Source: an uncultured Desulfobulbus sp.
GTDB taxonomy: Bacteria > Desulfobacterota > Desulfobulbia > Desulfobulbales > Desulfobulbaceae
Length of the DNA stretch: 64,000 nucleotides
Direction of reading: 5' to 3'
NCBI RefSeq assembly: GCF_963664075.1
Contig: NZ_OY760916.1
Span: forward strand, 1 to 64,000
Made by a program: the position numbers and the translations under genes. This document shows positions 8,849 through 17,454 of this stretch, piece after piece; position 1 is the first letter of the stretch, and each line of letters starts with the position of its first letter. The notes under the pieces were generated by a model, which did no database searches, was not told the DNA's origin, and worked only from the letters and a program-made list of their open reading frames with translations.

Positions 8849-9636
8849 AGTTTTCTGTTCTTGGAAGTGGCAGTAAAGGCAATGCCACCTTGATAGAGTC
8901 CGGCTCCACTCGGATACTCATTGATAATGGCTTTTCTGGCAAAGAATTGATCAAAAGGCTTGATAAGATCGGTGTGGCTGCAGAAAGCCTCTCCGGGCTG
9001 ATCGTTACCCATGAACATATCGACCATGTTAAAGGTGTTGGCGTCATAGCACGCAAATTTGGTATTCCCATCTTTGCAAACGAACTGACATATCGCGCTG
9101 CGGAAAAGCATTTGGGCAAGATCCCTCAGCGGCGCGAGTTTGTCACAGGTGAGCCCTTTTCCCTGAATGGACTGGCCATACATCCTTTTGCCGTTTCCCA
9201 TGATACGGCGGATCCGGTTGGTTTTCTCGTAAGCGATGATAAACTTTGCTTGGGATATTGCACTGATACCGGTAAAATAACCAAGCTTATACGTTATCAT
9301 CTCTCAAGCTGTCATGCCCTCATTCTGGAAGCCAACCACGATGTGGAAATGTTACGCCAGGGACCATATCCTCTGCCTCTGCAACAGCGGGTACTTTCCA
9401 GCCAGGGGCACCTTGCCAATAAAGATTCGCTTCAGTTGGCCGCCGAGTTGGCCAATGGAAAACTGCGCCTGCTGGTTCTGGCACATCTCAGTGAGATCAA
9501 CAACCACCCTGAGTTGGTCCGTAAAGAGGCCTGCCAGCATCTGCAAAGCTGCGAAACACTCTCAGTTTCTCTGGCAGAACAGAGTGTCCCCGGGAAACTT
9601 GTGGGGGTGGGGGATGTAGACCTAGGGATGTACTGA
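8845..9636 (+). CDS. MBL-fold metallohydrolase, YycJ/WalJ-like
   Basis: A 263-aa metallo-beta-lactamase-fold protein starting at GTG 8845, which overlaps the dut stop (GTGA). The start [19 protein letters not shown] and the zinc motif THEHIDH (about residues 53-59) match the YycJ/WalJ family, often annotated as a 5'-exonuclease or ribonuclease-like hydrolase. Further metal ligands are probably HDTADPVGF and DTGKIT, and [10 protein letters not shown] near the C-terminus. Coupling to dut suggests cotranscription. Exact substrate unknown. Confidence 0.85.
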   Translation: MKFSVLGSGSKGNATLIESGSTRILIDNGFSGKELIKRLDKIGVAAESLSGLIVTHEHIDHVKGVGVIARKFGIPIFANELTYRAAEKHLGKIPQRREFVTGEPFSLNGLAIHPFAVSHDTADPVGFLVSDDKLCLGYCTDTGKITKLIRYHLSSCHALILEANHDVEMLRQGPYPLPLQQRVLSSQGHLANKDSLQLAAELANGKLRLLVLAHLSEINNHPELVRKEACQHLQSCETLSVSLAEQSVPGKLVGVGDVDLGMY

Positions 9637-9713
9637 TTGTTCGTGAAACACGCAGAGGGCGCCGATCCCAGGTGTTTGCGAAAGCCTTTGCCGTCCAAGC
9701 AAAAAACCGGGGA

Positions 9714-11855
9714 ATGTTATCTTCCATGTGGTGGAAAAAAAATAGCCTTGCCTATCACCTGACCTTTCGGGTCATTCTCTTCAGTTCTCTGATTGCGATC
9801 TGTTTTACGCTGCTGCAACTCTATCTTGATTTTCGCCAAGATGTTCGCCATATCTACCTGTTTTTTGAGACCGTGAAAGAGTCAAGCCTGCGACCGCTTG
9901 AAGAAAGCGTCTGGATACTTGATGACCTGCAAATTTCTTTACAGCTCGAAGGTCTGACTAAGCGTGAAGATATTGTCTACGCTGCTGTCTCCATGAACGG
10001 CCAAATTTCCTGGGTCAAAGGGACAGAACCCAAGGTTCATACAATTTCACAATCGTTTCCTCTGGAGCATCAAGTCCGTGGAGGACGGGAAGAGATAGGC
10101 CAACTGCATGTTGTGGCTTCTCTCGATGGCATTTACCATCGCCTGCTGCGTCGTATTGTGATTTTGCTGGCGACCAACACCATGAAAACTTTTTTGGTTT
10201 CAGGGTTTATTCTGCTGCTTTTTCGAAAACATATTACCGGGCACCTTAGAAAATTTTTTCAGTATGTCCAGGGGATTGATATTCAGCATAGTCCACCTGA
10301 ACCGCTTATATTTGATCGGGATCCTGAGCTGAGTGATGAACTTGAGCAGATCCGTCTCGCATTCAACACTCTTTGCTCGACCGGTTATCAAGCCTTTCGT
10401 GATTTACGTGTGCATGAGCAACGGCTCCGCCTTTTTTTTAATGCGACCGAATCAGCTATTCTGGGTGTGGATACCAAGGGGACCTGTATCTTTATCAATC
10501 AGGTGGCCTGTGAGTATTTTGCCGTAGCCAGTCAGGATGATCTTCTCGGGAGTAATCTCTTTGAGTTACTCTGTCAGGACGAAGAAGAATGTTTTGTCTC
10601 TAACCCGTTGGTTGATCAGGTGCAAGCAACTATGCACCAGGGGGCAGCCCAGTTTGTTGATGATTTGAGTCTGGATTTACCCCATGGCTCTCATCTTTCC
10701 ATTACACTCCGTTCGTATCCAGTTATTGAGCAGGAGCAGTGCACCGGTGCAATTGTATTTTTTGTTGATACCAGTCGGCAGCTTCAGCTTGAGCAAGAAA
10801 AGCAGCTCTTCAGTAAAATCGTGCGTCAGGCTCCGGCGCTTATTCTCATCGTCGATCCCTCCGGAAAGATAGAGCATGTCAACCGCATCTTTGAACAAGT
10901 TATGGATATGGAAGCAAGCTCTTTGATGGGAGAGAACATCTTTCATCATTTTAAAGAGCTTGATCTGGAGCCGCATATTGATGAGGTACGGGAAAAAATT
11001 CATAAGGGGGAGACCTGGAGTGGAATTTTTGTTCCGGTTACCTTGCATGGACGACGGGTCGTGTTGGATGCCGCTATCTTTCCAATTTTGGATAAAAAAG
11101 GTCAGCTGAGCAATATTGTTGCCATGGGCCGTGATATTACCCGAGAACAGCAACTCGTGGAACAGCTGCATCATGCCCAACGTATGGAGGCCATGGGGAA
11201 ATTGGCTGCCTCCATTGCCCATGAGTTTGGGAATCCTCTTTTGGGAATCCGTTTTGCCTTGCGTGATGTACGACAACGCACCGGCCCTGATTCAGAAGAG
11301 GGCAAGCTTTTAGAGTTGGCGGATAATGAATGTGACCGTATGCGCAAACTTATTCGCGATCTGCAGCAGTTTAACCGGCCATCCTCTGGGGAAAAGACAA
11401 GGTTTGCCCCACATAAGGTGCTTGATGAAATTCTGGCGTTGCACCGTAATCTGCTCGCCAAAAAAAATATACTGGTGGTCCTTGCCTACAGTCGAGAGCA
11501 GATTTTTGTGCATGCGGTTGAGGATCAGATGCGTCAGGTGTTTATTAACTTGATCTTGAACGCCAGTGATGCCATGCATCAAGGCGGAGGCACTCTCACC
11601 CTTGCGACCACTGTTGAACATGGATGGCTGACAGTGGCAATTCAGGATACAGGGAGTGGTATTGCTCCAAATGATCGCGAATACATCTTTGAGCCTTTTT
11701 TCACAACCAAGTCCGCGGTCGAAGGGACTGGTCTGGGGCTTCCCGTTTCTTACGGCATAATTCGTTCCCATGGTGGGAGAATTGAGGTGAACTCCGAGCC
11801 GGGGAATACGGTGTTTCGTGTGATTCTTCCTCTGGAAAAGGAGATCTCTTTGTAA
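9714..11855 (+). CDS. Membrane-bound PAS sensor histidine kinase
   Basis: A signal-transduction kinase with two N-terminal membrane segments (FRVILFSSLIAICFTLLQLY and a second about 110 residues later, FLVSGFILLLF) flanking an extracytoplasmic sensor region. Two PAS-like domains follow (ATESAILGVDTKG and APALILIVDPSG). The HisKA motif ASIAHEFGNPLLG places the phospho-accepting His at residue 503, and the HATPase domain has NLILNASDAM, DTGSGIAPND and GTGLGLPVSYGI. No response regulator gene is adjacent, so it looks orphan. The start is uncertain: GTG 9672, ATG 9714 and ATG 9726 are all possible, with a GGGGA at 9708-9712. Ligand unknown. Confidence 0.88.
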   Translation: MLSSMWWKKNSLAYHLTFRVILFSSLIAICFTLLQLYLDFRQDVRHIYLFFETVKESSLRPLEESVWILDDLQISLQLEGLTKREDIVYAAVSMNGQISWVKGTEPKVHTISQSFPLEHQVRGGREEIGQLHVVASLDGIYHRLLRRIVILLATNTMKTFLVSGFILLLFRKHITGHLRKFFQYVQGIDIQHSPPEPLIFDRDPELSDELEQIRLAFNTLCSTGYQAFRDLRVHEQRLRLFFNATESAILGVDTKGTCIFINQVACEYFAVASQDDLLGSNLFELLCQDEEECFVSNPLVDQVQATMHQGAAQFVDDLSLDLPHGSHLSITLRSYPVIEQEQCTGAIVFFVDTSRQLQLEQEKQLFSKIVRQAPALILIVDPSGKIEHVNRIFEQVMDMEASSLMGENIFHHFKELDLEPHIDEVREKIHKGETWSGIFVPVTLHGRRVVLDAAIFPILDKKGQLSNIVAMGRDITREQQLVEQLHHAQRMEAMGKLAASIAHEFGNPLLGIRFALRDVRQRTGPDSEEGKLLELADNECDRMRKLIRDLQQFNRPSSGEKTRFAPHKVLDEILALHRNLLAKKNILVVLAYSREQIFVHAVEDQMRQVFINLILNASDAMHQGGGTLTLATTVEHGWLTVAIQDTGSGIAPNDREYIFEPFFTTKSAVEGTGLGLPVSYGIIRSHGGRIEVNSEPGNTVFRVILPLEKEISL

Positions 11856-11866
11856 GGAGCGAAGTG

Positions 11867-12751
11867 TCACCCACGGGGGTGAAAGCGGCGGTGAACAGAT
11901 TTTAAGCGATCGCCATCGACGTGGGTATAGATTTGGGTTGTAGTGATATCCGTGTGGCCAAGCATCATCTGTACAGAACGCAAATCGGCACCACCTGCCA
12001 GCAGATGGGTAGCAAAGGAATGGCGAAGAACATGTGGACTGATTTCTTTTGAGATTCCTGCCTGGAGGGCAACTTCACGAATGATCTGCCAAAAACGGTT
12101 GCGGGTCATGGCCTTTCCGCGGTTTGAACAGAAGAGCAGGGAGCTTGTTTTCCCTTTTAAAAGTAATGGGCGGACCTGGCTTAGGTATTCCTGGATAATT
12201 TGACCGGTGTGGGCGGAAAACGGGACCACGCGCTCCTTGTCGCCTTTGCCAAGAATGCGTAGATGGCCCGTGCTCAGATTGCAGCTGGTCATGGGCAGGT
12301 TGACAAGTTCTGAGACCCGAAGCCCTGAGCTATAGAGCAGATGCAGCATGGCATGGTTGCGCAGGGCCAGGGGCGTGGGTTGCGTGGGGCGTTTGAGTAA
12401 GGTGTTCACCTCGGCTTCACTCAGCACCTTGGGAAGGCTTTGGCCAATCTTGGGCGTATCAATGTCAGTGAGTGGATTATCGTTAACGATACCCTGTTGT
12501 TGCAAAAAAAGGAAAAAGGCGCGTAAAGCAGCCAGACGTCGTGCGTTGGAGCGAGCACTGATGTTGCGAGCATGACAAAAGCGAAAATAGCTCTGAATAT
12601 CCTGGCGGGTAATCGAGGAGAGTGGCTGTGGCCTTTGGCGAATAAAAGAGCGTAAATCAGCCTCGTAGGCCGCTACAGTGTTAGCGGCAAGGCGGCGTTG
12701 GATGGTGAGATACTGCAGAAAACGGTGCAGTACATCAAGCGATTGATTGAT
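11867..12751 (-). CDS. Tyrosine recombinase, XerC/XerD family
   Basis: A site-specific recombinase of the chromosome-dimer-resolution type. Numbering from the proposed start, the catalytic residues are Arg145 (SGLRVSEL), Lys169 (GKGDKERVV), His240 and Arg243 (HVLRHSFATH), His266 (LGHTDITT) and the nucleophile Tyr275 (TQIYTHV). The family start should lie just before SLDVLHRFLQYL, but there is no ATG, GTG or TTG in frame there. AGAGG sits 6 nt before an ATC codon at 12751-12749, giving 294 aa, the usual length. The only conventional alternative is TTG 12808, which overlaps the rpsU stop and would translate through the rpsU terminator. It converges on the kinase gene. Confidence 0.85.
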   Translation of the reverse strand: MNQSLDVLHRFLQYLTIQRRLAANTVAAYEADLRSFIRQRPQPLSSITRQDIQSYFRFCHARNISARSNARRLAALRAFFLFLQQQGIVNDNPLTDIDTPKIGQSLPKVLSEAEVNTLLKRPTQPTPLALRNHAMLHLLYSSGLRVSELVNLPMTSCNLSTGHLRILGKGDKERVVPFSAHTGQIIQEYLSQVRPLLLKGKTSSLLFCSNRGKAMTRNRFWQIIREVALQAGISKEISPHVLRHSFATHLLAGGADLRSVQMMLGHTDITTTQIYTHVDGDRLKSVHRRFHPRG

Positions 12752-12769
12752 GGTAAACCTCTTTAAAAC

Positions 12770-12796
12770 AAAAAAACCCCGGTATAAAAACCGGGG
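12770..12796 (-). terminator. Rho-independent terminator after rpsU
   Basis: On the minus strand CCCCGGT and ACCGGGG (12777-12783 with 12790-12796) form a 7-bp GC stem with a 6-nt loop, followed by seven T residues (12770-12776 as A on plus). It lies 8 nt after the rpsU stop and immediately before the recombinase gene. Confidence 0.85.
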
Positions 12797-12804
12797 CTTT
12801 TGTA

Positions 12805-12999
12805 TCAACCGCGATTTTTCATCCGATTGAACTTGCGAAGTTTACGCAGGGCTTCCGCAGCTTTACGGCGTTTCTTCACGCTGGGTTTCTCGTAGTATTC
12901 GCGCCGTTTCAGCTCACGTTTGATACCATCGATCTGCAGTTTTTTCTTCAGCTGCCTGATCGCGTATTCAAGGTCACCTCTGACATCTACTTCGATCAT
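12805..12999 (-). CDS. rpsU: 30S ribosomal protein S21
   Basis: S21 is a small basic protein of the 30S platform needed for initiation. The 64-aa product has the family features GDLEYAIRQLKKKLQ, IKRELKRREYYEKPSVKKRRK and a Lys/Arg-rich C-terminus. AAAGGAAG precedes the ATG. A well-formed sigma-70 promoter lies about 70 nt upstream and a terminator directly downstream, so it can be expressed as its own transcript, apart from dnaG-rpoD. Confidence 0.96.
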   Translation of the reverse strand: MIEVDVRGDLEYAIRQLKKKLQIDGIKRELKRREYYEKPSVKKRRKAAEALRKLRKFNRMKNRG

Positions 13000-13065
13000 A
13001 TTGCATCACTTCCTTTAGTGGTTGGCTCATATAAGCCATTTTTAAGAAAAAGGTTTAAACCACGC

Positions 13066-13094
13066 AAATTATCCGCTTTGTTTGGGGTTGTCAA
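13066..13094 (-). promoter_or_regulatory. Sigma-70 promoter of rpsU
   Basis: On the minus strand TTGACA (13094-13089) is separated by 17 nt from TAATTT (13071-13066). The -10 box lies about 67 nt upstream of the rpsU start codon. This is close to consensus. Confidence 0.75.
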
Positions 13095-13401
13095 ATCAAA
13101 TAAGTGAACATCTGTCCTTTTTTTAGAGGGCCAGGTGTGGGGATACAGGCATGATAACCTCTGATTTAATAGTGGTGGATGCTCTTTTTCAAGAGTGTTT
13201 AGGGGGGAGAGCACAAGGCATAGTATTTCGCACATACCTGTTGAGCAAAGAAGGACGGTTGGTTAACAACCAGTTGCTCAGGCGGATTCAGGATTGTTTT
13301 TCTCTGTGATGATGGTAGCATACGCTTGAATCCCGTCGAGAACAGCCGCGGCGGTGATTTGGCGCGTATCCATGGCGAAAGCAGACACTGGGAGGTGGAG
13401 C
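13095..13401. other. Divergent spacer between rpsU and ddl
   Basis: About 300 nt without a supportable gene. A hairpin can form from TGAGCAA (13242-13248) and TTGCTCA (13274-13280), with an inner GGTTG/CAACC pairing. A wider inverted repeat GGATTCA (13284-13290) and TGAATCC (13327-13333) follows. These may belong to the ddl 5' leader. No clear promoter for ddl was recognised. Confidence 0.4.
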
Positions 13402-14328
13402 ATGAAAAAAATTCGGTTGGCATTGATAGCGGGTGGTACCTCGGACGAGCGGGAGGTCTCGCTTCGTGGTGCCGCAGGCGTGGAAAAAGAGCTCGATCTA
13501 AATAAATACGAGGTAGTGCGCTACGACCCGGCCACAGACCTGCCCCGCATTGCAGCCGAGAGTGACTCCATTGATGCCGCTTTTCTTCTGCTGCATGGTG
13601 TCAATGGCGAAGATGGGACCATTCAGGGATTTCTTGATCTGCTTGGCATTCCCTATCAAGGGGCAGGAGTACTTGGCAGTGCCCTGGCCATGGACAAAAA
13701 CCTCGCGAAGACACTCTATAAATTACATGGTTTACCCGTCGCCCCCTGGATTATGGTGGAGCCCTCTGATCTGGAGGACAGGAGCAGAATTCTGGGTGAG
13801 GTCGGTGTCCCCTGTGTGGTGAAGCCGGTGCGTCAGGGATCTTCCATCGGGATGTCCATTGTACGCGAGGAAAACCAGTTGGATCAGGCCCTGCAACTCG
13901 CCCTGAAACATGATAGTGAAGTGATGGTGGAAGCCTACATACAGGGGCGGGAGTTGACCGTCGGGGTGATCGGCAACAGGGAGTTGACCCCCTTGCCACT
14001 TATAGAAATTATCCCCAACGACCAGTACGAGTTCTTTGATTACGAAGCCAAGTATCAGCCGGGAGCGAGCACGGAGATCTGCCCGGCAAAGGTCGACGAG
14101 CAGGTGCGCGCAAAGGCCCAGAAGTATGCCCTGGTCGCCCATCAAGCCCTACAGCTGCGCGGCTACAGTCGAACTGACATGATCCTGCAAGACGGTGAAC
14201 TCTATCTTCTGGAAACCAACACCATCCCCGGCATGACCCCCACAAGCCTCTTTCCCCAGGCCGCTGCCGAGGCAGGGATTAGTTTTGGCCAGCTGCTTGA
14301 TCGCCTTATCGAGCTGGCAATGGAATAA
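13402..14328 (+). CDS. ddl: D-alanine--D-alanine ligase
   Basis: Ddl joins two D-Ala residues with ATP to make the terminal dipeptide of peptidoglycan precursors. The 308-aa ATP-grasp protein has LIAGGTSDEREVSLRG at the N-terminus, LLHGVNGEDGTIQGFLDLLG, KPVRQGSSIGMSIV (ATP-binding loop), EAYIQGRELTVGVIG and the metal-site end LLETNTIPGMTPTSLFPQAAA. ATG 13402 has GGAGGT at ideal spacing; the frame is open further upstream but without homology. No mur genes are adjacent. Confidence 0.95.
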   Translation: MKKIRLALIAGGTSDEREVSLRGAAGVEKELDLNKYEVVRYDPATDLPRIAAESDSIDAAFLLLHGVNGEDGTIQGFLDLLGIPYQGAGVLGSALAMDKNLAKTLYKLHGLPVAPWIMVEPSDLEDRSRILGEVGVPCVVKPVRQGSSIGMSIVREENQLDQALQLALKHDSEVMVEAYIQGRELTVGVIGNRELTPLPLIEIIPNDQYEFFDYEAKYQPGASTEICPAKVDEQVRAKAQKYALVAHQALQLRGYSRTDMILQDGELYLLETNTIPGMTPTSLFPQAAAEAGISFGQLLDRLIELAME

Positions 14329-14429
14329 AGGGAATAGTCTCAGAATCCTCGGAGGTCGCTGGTTGCTGAACAATAAAATGGGCGCACCGGTGGAACCGTC
14401 TGGATGGCGGAAGAAAACAGCCCATGCCT

Positions 14430-14465
14430 AAAAAAAAGAGCGTATTACCCTTGGGTAATACGCTC
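14430..14465 (-). terminator. Rho-independent terminator of serS
   Basis: GAGCGTATTACCC (14438-14450) and its exact complement (14453-14465) form a 13-bp stem with a 2-nt gap. Read on the minus strand it is followed by eight T residues (A run 14430-14437). It ends serS and may also protect against readthrough from ddl. Confidence 0.9.
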
Positions 14466-14500
14466 AATCTGTATCCTGTTTCCAGGAGAAATTTTGAATA

Positions 14501-15772
14501 TTAGAAACGGCTTTCAAAATAGGGTTTGAGAACCTCGGGTACTTTGACGCTCCCGTCGGCCTGCTGGTAATTTTCCAGAATTGCCAGCAGGGTGCGTCCC
14601 ACAGCCAGGCCGGAGCCGTTTAAGGTGTGGACCAGGCGGCTTTTTTTCTCACCTTTGGGACGATAGCGGATGCCTGCACGGCGTGCCTGGAAGTCGAGAA
14701 AGTTGGAGCAGGAAGAGATCTCGCGATAGGTTTTCTGACCGGGCAGCCAGACTTCGATGTCATAGGTCTTGGCTGCTGAAAAACCCAGATCGCCACTGCA
14801 GAGCGTGATGACTCGGTAGGGGAGTTCCAGCAACTGCAGCACCTCTTCGGCATCAGCCAGGAGCGACTCCAGCTCGTTCCAGGATTCATCGGGATGGGCA
14901 AACTTGACCAGCTCCACCTTTTCAAACTGATGCTGACGAATCAAGCCGCGGGTATCCTTGCCGTACGATCCCGCTTCTGAGCGAAAGCAGGGGGTGTACG
15001 CCGTATACTTGATGGGCAGATCCCCCTCTTCAACGGTCTCCCCTGCAAAGATGTTGGTCACAGGAACCTCCGCAGTGGGAATGAGCCACAGGTCCCAGCC
15101 TTCCAGTTTAAAAAGATCTTCTTTAAACTTTGGCAGCTGGCCGGTTCCGGTCATGGTCTTGGAGTTGACCATGAAGGGTGGCAAAACCTCGGTGTAGCCA
15201 TGACGCTGGGTATGGAGGTCAATAAAGAAGTTGACCAGAGCCCGGGAAAGGCGCGCTCCGAACCCTTTCAACAGAGAAAAACGGGCGCCGGCCAGGCGGG
15301 CTGCGGTTTCAAAATCGAGAATACCCAGATCCTCACCGACTTCCCAATGAGCTTTGGGCTCAAAAGGCAGATTTTTGATTTCTCCCCATTTTTTTATCTC
15401 CAGGTTGTCTTCTTCATCCCGTCCCTGGGGAACAGAGTCATCGCAGAGATTGGGGATCGAAAGGATCACATCTCCAAGCGCCTCTTCGATCTCGGCAAGC
15501 TCGGTGTCGATTTCTTTAATCCGCTCAGAGACCTGTTTCATCTCTGCAATCATTGGCTCGGCCTCATCGTGTTTTCCCGATTTTTTCAGGCCGGCAATTG
15601 TTTTTGATGCGGTATTCCGTTTGTTTTTGAGTGCTTCCGTCTCTGCAAGGCGGCTCAGACGGCGGCTGTCGATCTCGGCAAAACGATCTATGAGTTGCGG
15701 GTCAACGCCGCGGAGAAGGCTTTTTTCTCGAACCAGTTCCAGGTTTTCCCTGACAAAGCGTAATTCTAGCAT
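14501..15772 (-). CDS. serS: Serine--tRNA ligase
   Basis: SerRS charges tRNA-Ser. The 423-aa class II synthetase has the N-terminal coiled-coil arm (about 30-105, rich in Glu/Lys/Arg/Ile), motif 2 in [21 protein letters not shown] and motif 3 in [20 protein letters not shown]. Family members begin MLxLxFVREN, which fixes the start at ATG 15772 ([10 protein letters not shown]). An in-frame ATG at 15808 has a better GGGGAG upstream and would add 12 residues, so it cannot be excluded. It is a single-gene unit with its own terminator. Confidence 0.95.
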   Translation of the reverse strand: MLELRFVRENLELVREKSLLRGVDPQLIDRFAEIDSRRLSRLAETEALKNKRNTASKTIAGLKKSGKHDEAEPMIAEMKQVSERIKEIDTELAEIEEALGDVILSIPNLCDDSVPQGRDEEDNLEIKKWGEIKNLPFEPKAHWEVGEDLGILDFETAARLAGARFSLLKGFGARLSRALVNFFIDLHTQRHGYTEVLPPFMVNSKTMTGTGQLPKFKEDLFKLEGWDLWLIPTAEVPVTNIFAGETVEEGDLPIKYTAYTPCFRSEAGSYGKDTRGLIRQHQFEKVELVKFAHPDESWNELESLLADAEEVLQLLELPYRVITLCSGDLGFSAAKTYDIEVWLPGQKTYREISSCSNFLDFQARRAGIRYRPKGEKKSRLVHTLNGSGLAVGRTLLAILENYQQADGSVKVPEVLKPYFESRF

Positions 15773-15944
15773 GGTCTCGTCTGTGAAAGTTGATCGGGGG
15801 GCTTGCATAGCTGACTCTCCCCGCTTTTATCACGGGTTCTGGTGAAACGCAAGCGGGTATTCAATTGCTTTTATTAGCCCCATTTGCTACTTTTTTGGGG
15901 TCGTCATCCACTTATTTCATTCTCCGCTTACCAACCTGTACGCC

Positions 15945-16664
15945 ATGGCCGAATCCCTGAAATCTTTTGCGCTCTTTCTCGTTGAGCTCCGTCATTCCCT
16001 GAAGATGCTTGGGGGAGCCATCATCGGCTCTACGGTGGTGCTCTTTTTCCTTTCCAGCCAGGTGCTGCATTTTGTGCAGGAACATCTGGGAGAGCATCTG
16101 TACTTTTTTTCAGTGGCCGGCCCCTTTCTTGCCCATGTCAAGCTGGCATTTTTTGCCGCTCTCTATGTGCTTATGCCTCTTTGCATGTATGTACTCTGGA
16201 AAGCGGCGGGGAAGCCCTTTCAGGTCTCCGGGCGTCGACTCACCTGGTTTGTTGTTGCCACCAGTCTTCTTTTTTACTGTGGAACCCTTTTCTGCTACTT
16301 GGTCACTTTACCCTTTGGCATTAAATTTTTATTGAGTTTCCAGTCCCAGGAATTACAAGCAGTGATCTCGGTCAGTCGATTCGTGAACTTTGTGGTCCTG
16401 TTTATTCTCGGTTTTGGACTCGTTTTTGAGTTACCTGTGTTTATGGTATTTACCGCCCAGGTGGGCTTGATTTCAGCGGCTACCTTTGCCAGGAACAGGC
16501 GATACGCCATCTTGGCAATCGCTATTCTCGCCGCCTTGCTGACCCCCACGCCGGATCTGGTCAATATGGGATTGATGGGGGCGCCTCTCTATCTGCTCTA
16601 TGAGTCCGGAATTTTACTTATCCGTGTACTTGGACATTCCAAAGAGGTGGCCAGGCAGGGATAA
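15945..16664 (+). CDS. tatC: Twin-arginine translocase subunit TatC
   Basis: TatC is the integral membrane receptor for twin-arginine signal peptides. The 239-aa protein has about six hydrophobic segments. It has the N-terminal element FLVELRHSLKM (family F-x-x-H-L-x-E-L-R-x-R), with Val where His is usual, and the late motif LTPTPD before the last segments. No tatA or tatB is adjacent. The start at ATG 15945 has no clear Shine-Dalgarno sequence. Confidence 0.85.
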   Translation: MAESLKSFALFLVELRHSLKMLGGAIIGSTVVLFFLSSQVLHFVQEHLGEHLYFFSVAGPFLAHVKLAFFAALYVLMPLCMYVLWKAAGKPFQVSGRRLTWFVVATSLLFYCGTLFCYLVTLPFGIKFLLSFQSQELQAVISVSRFVNFVVLFILGFGLVFELPVFMVFTAQVGLISAATFARNRRYAILAIAILAALLTPTPDLVNMGLMGAPLYLLYESGILLIRVLGHSKEVARQG

Positions 16665-16675
16665 GAGAGAGAGAG

Positions 16676-17101
16676 CTAAAAAGAAATAACCTCGATTCCG
16701 TGCTGCTGGAGGAGAGCTGTGGTGACGCCAGCAGTTGGGCTGAGCCCGCAAGATGGGCTTCTGGCCTTGAAAAAAGCGTACGTCACCTGTTGCATTTGGG
16801 CCAGACTGAGCACCATGTGAGCACCTTGAATAAAAGCGGAGGTGCGGTCAATGCCCTGCTTGTCTATGACCCTTGCCGTACCTGCAAGGACGGCGTGACC
16901 GTCGCCGTCGATAAGTTGGGCAGGAGAGCGGGGGGTGGGAAGACCTCCAAGCTGTTCTGGACATACCGGGATCCAGTGAAAGGGGGCCAGGTGTTGGACA
17001 CAGGCGCTGCTGGGTTTACTTTTGCCATCATATCGAGTGCAGAGACCGAGCAGACAGGCGCTGACCAGGCAGCGAGGGGGATGTGCAGTGGAGAATGTCA
17101 T
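16676..17101 (-). CDS. DUF523 family protein
   Basis: A 141-aa cysteine-containing protein with the DUF523 pattern: CLVSACLLGLCTRYDGKSK at the N-terminus, VCPEQLGGLPTPR in the middle, and KARSPSCGLSPTAGVTTALL near the C-terminus. The function of the family is not established; conserved Cys residues suggest metal or cofactor binding. It is convergent with tatC, 11 nt apart, and its start lies just upstream of the divergent ftsB-like gene. Confidence 0.85.
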   Translation of the reverse strand: MTFSTAHPPRCLVSACLLGLCTRYDGKSKPSSACVQHLAPFHWIPVCPEQLGGLPTPRSPAQLIDGDGHAVLAGTARVIDKQGIDRTSAFIQGAHMVLSLAQMQQVTYAFFKARSPSCGLSPTAGVTTALLQQHGIEVISF

Positions 17102-17127
17102 GGTTTGCCACCAAAGTGAGGAGCTGT

Positions 17128-17454
17128 ATGGCGATGCGAAAAAGAAATGAGGACGAGCAGCGTGACAAGAAGATGATGTTGCTTCTAGGCAGTATTATCG
17201 CCATCATTTTTTTTTCCTGGGTGCTGTTTGCCCCAGGGCGCGGATTTATCCATTATTTAAAATTAAACCATGAAATTCAATCGTTATCTGAAGAGAATAT
17301 CCGCCTTCAGGCCAAAAATGACCAATTAACTGAGAATATAAAAAAACTCCAGCTCGATAGTGCGTATCTTGAGAAGGTGGCTCGGGAAAAGCACGGATTA
17401 CTTAAACCAGATGAGATGGTGTTTGATTTTGACAGGTCTTCTCCTAAAAAATGA
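17128..17454 (+). CDS. ftsB: Septum formation initiator, FtsB/DivIC family
   Basis: FtsB/DivIC proteins bridge FtsL and FtsQ in the divisome. The 108-aa protein has a short basic cytoplasmic N-terminus, one membrane segment (MLLLGSIIAIIFFSWVLF), then a coiled coil (EIQSLSEENIRLQAKNDQL) and the family C-terminal pattern YLEKVAREKHGLLKPDEMVF. ATG 17128 is preceded by GAGGAG. It overlaps the following UDG-like gene by 4 nt (ATGA). Confidence 0.88.
   Translation: MAMRKRNEDEQRDKKMMLLLGSIIAIIFFSWVLFAPGRGFIHYLKLNHEIQSLSEENIRLQAKNDQLTENIKKLQLDSAYLEKVAREKHGLLKPDEMVFDFDRSSPKK

Noticed and set aside
12996..13235. A 79-codon frame upstream of rpsU
   Set aside because: It overlaps the rpsU promoter and leader; no Shine-Dalgarno sequence and no protein-like features.
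16700..17119. A 139-codon plus-strand frame opposite the DUF523 gene
   Set aside because: The DUF523 cysteine motifs on the minus strand identify the real gene.
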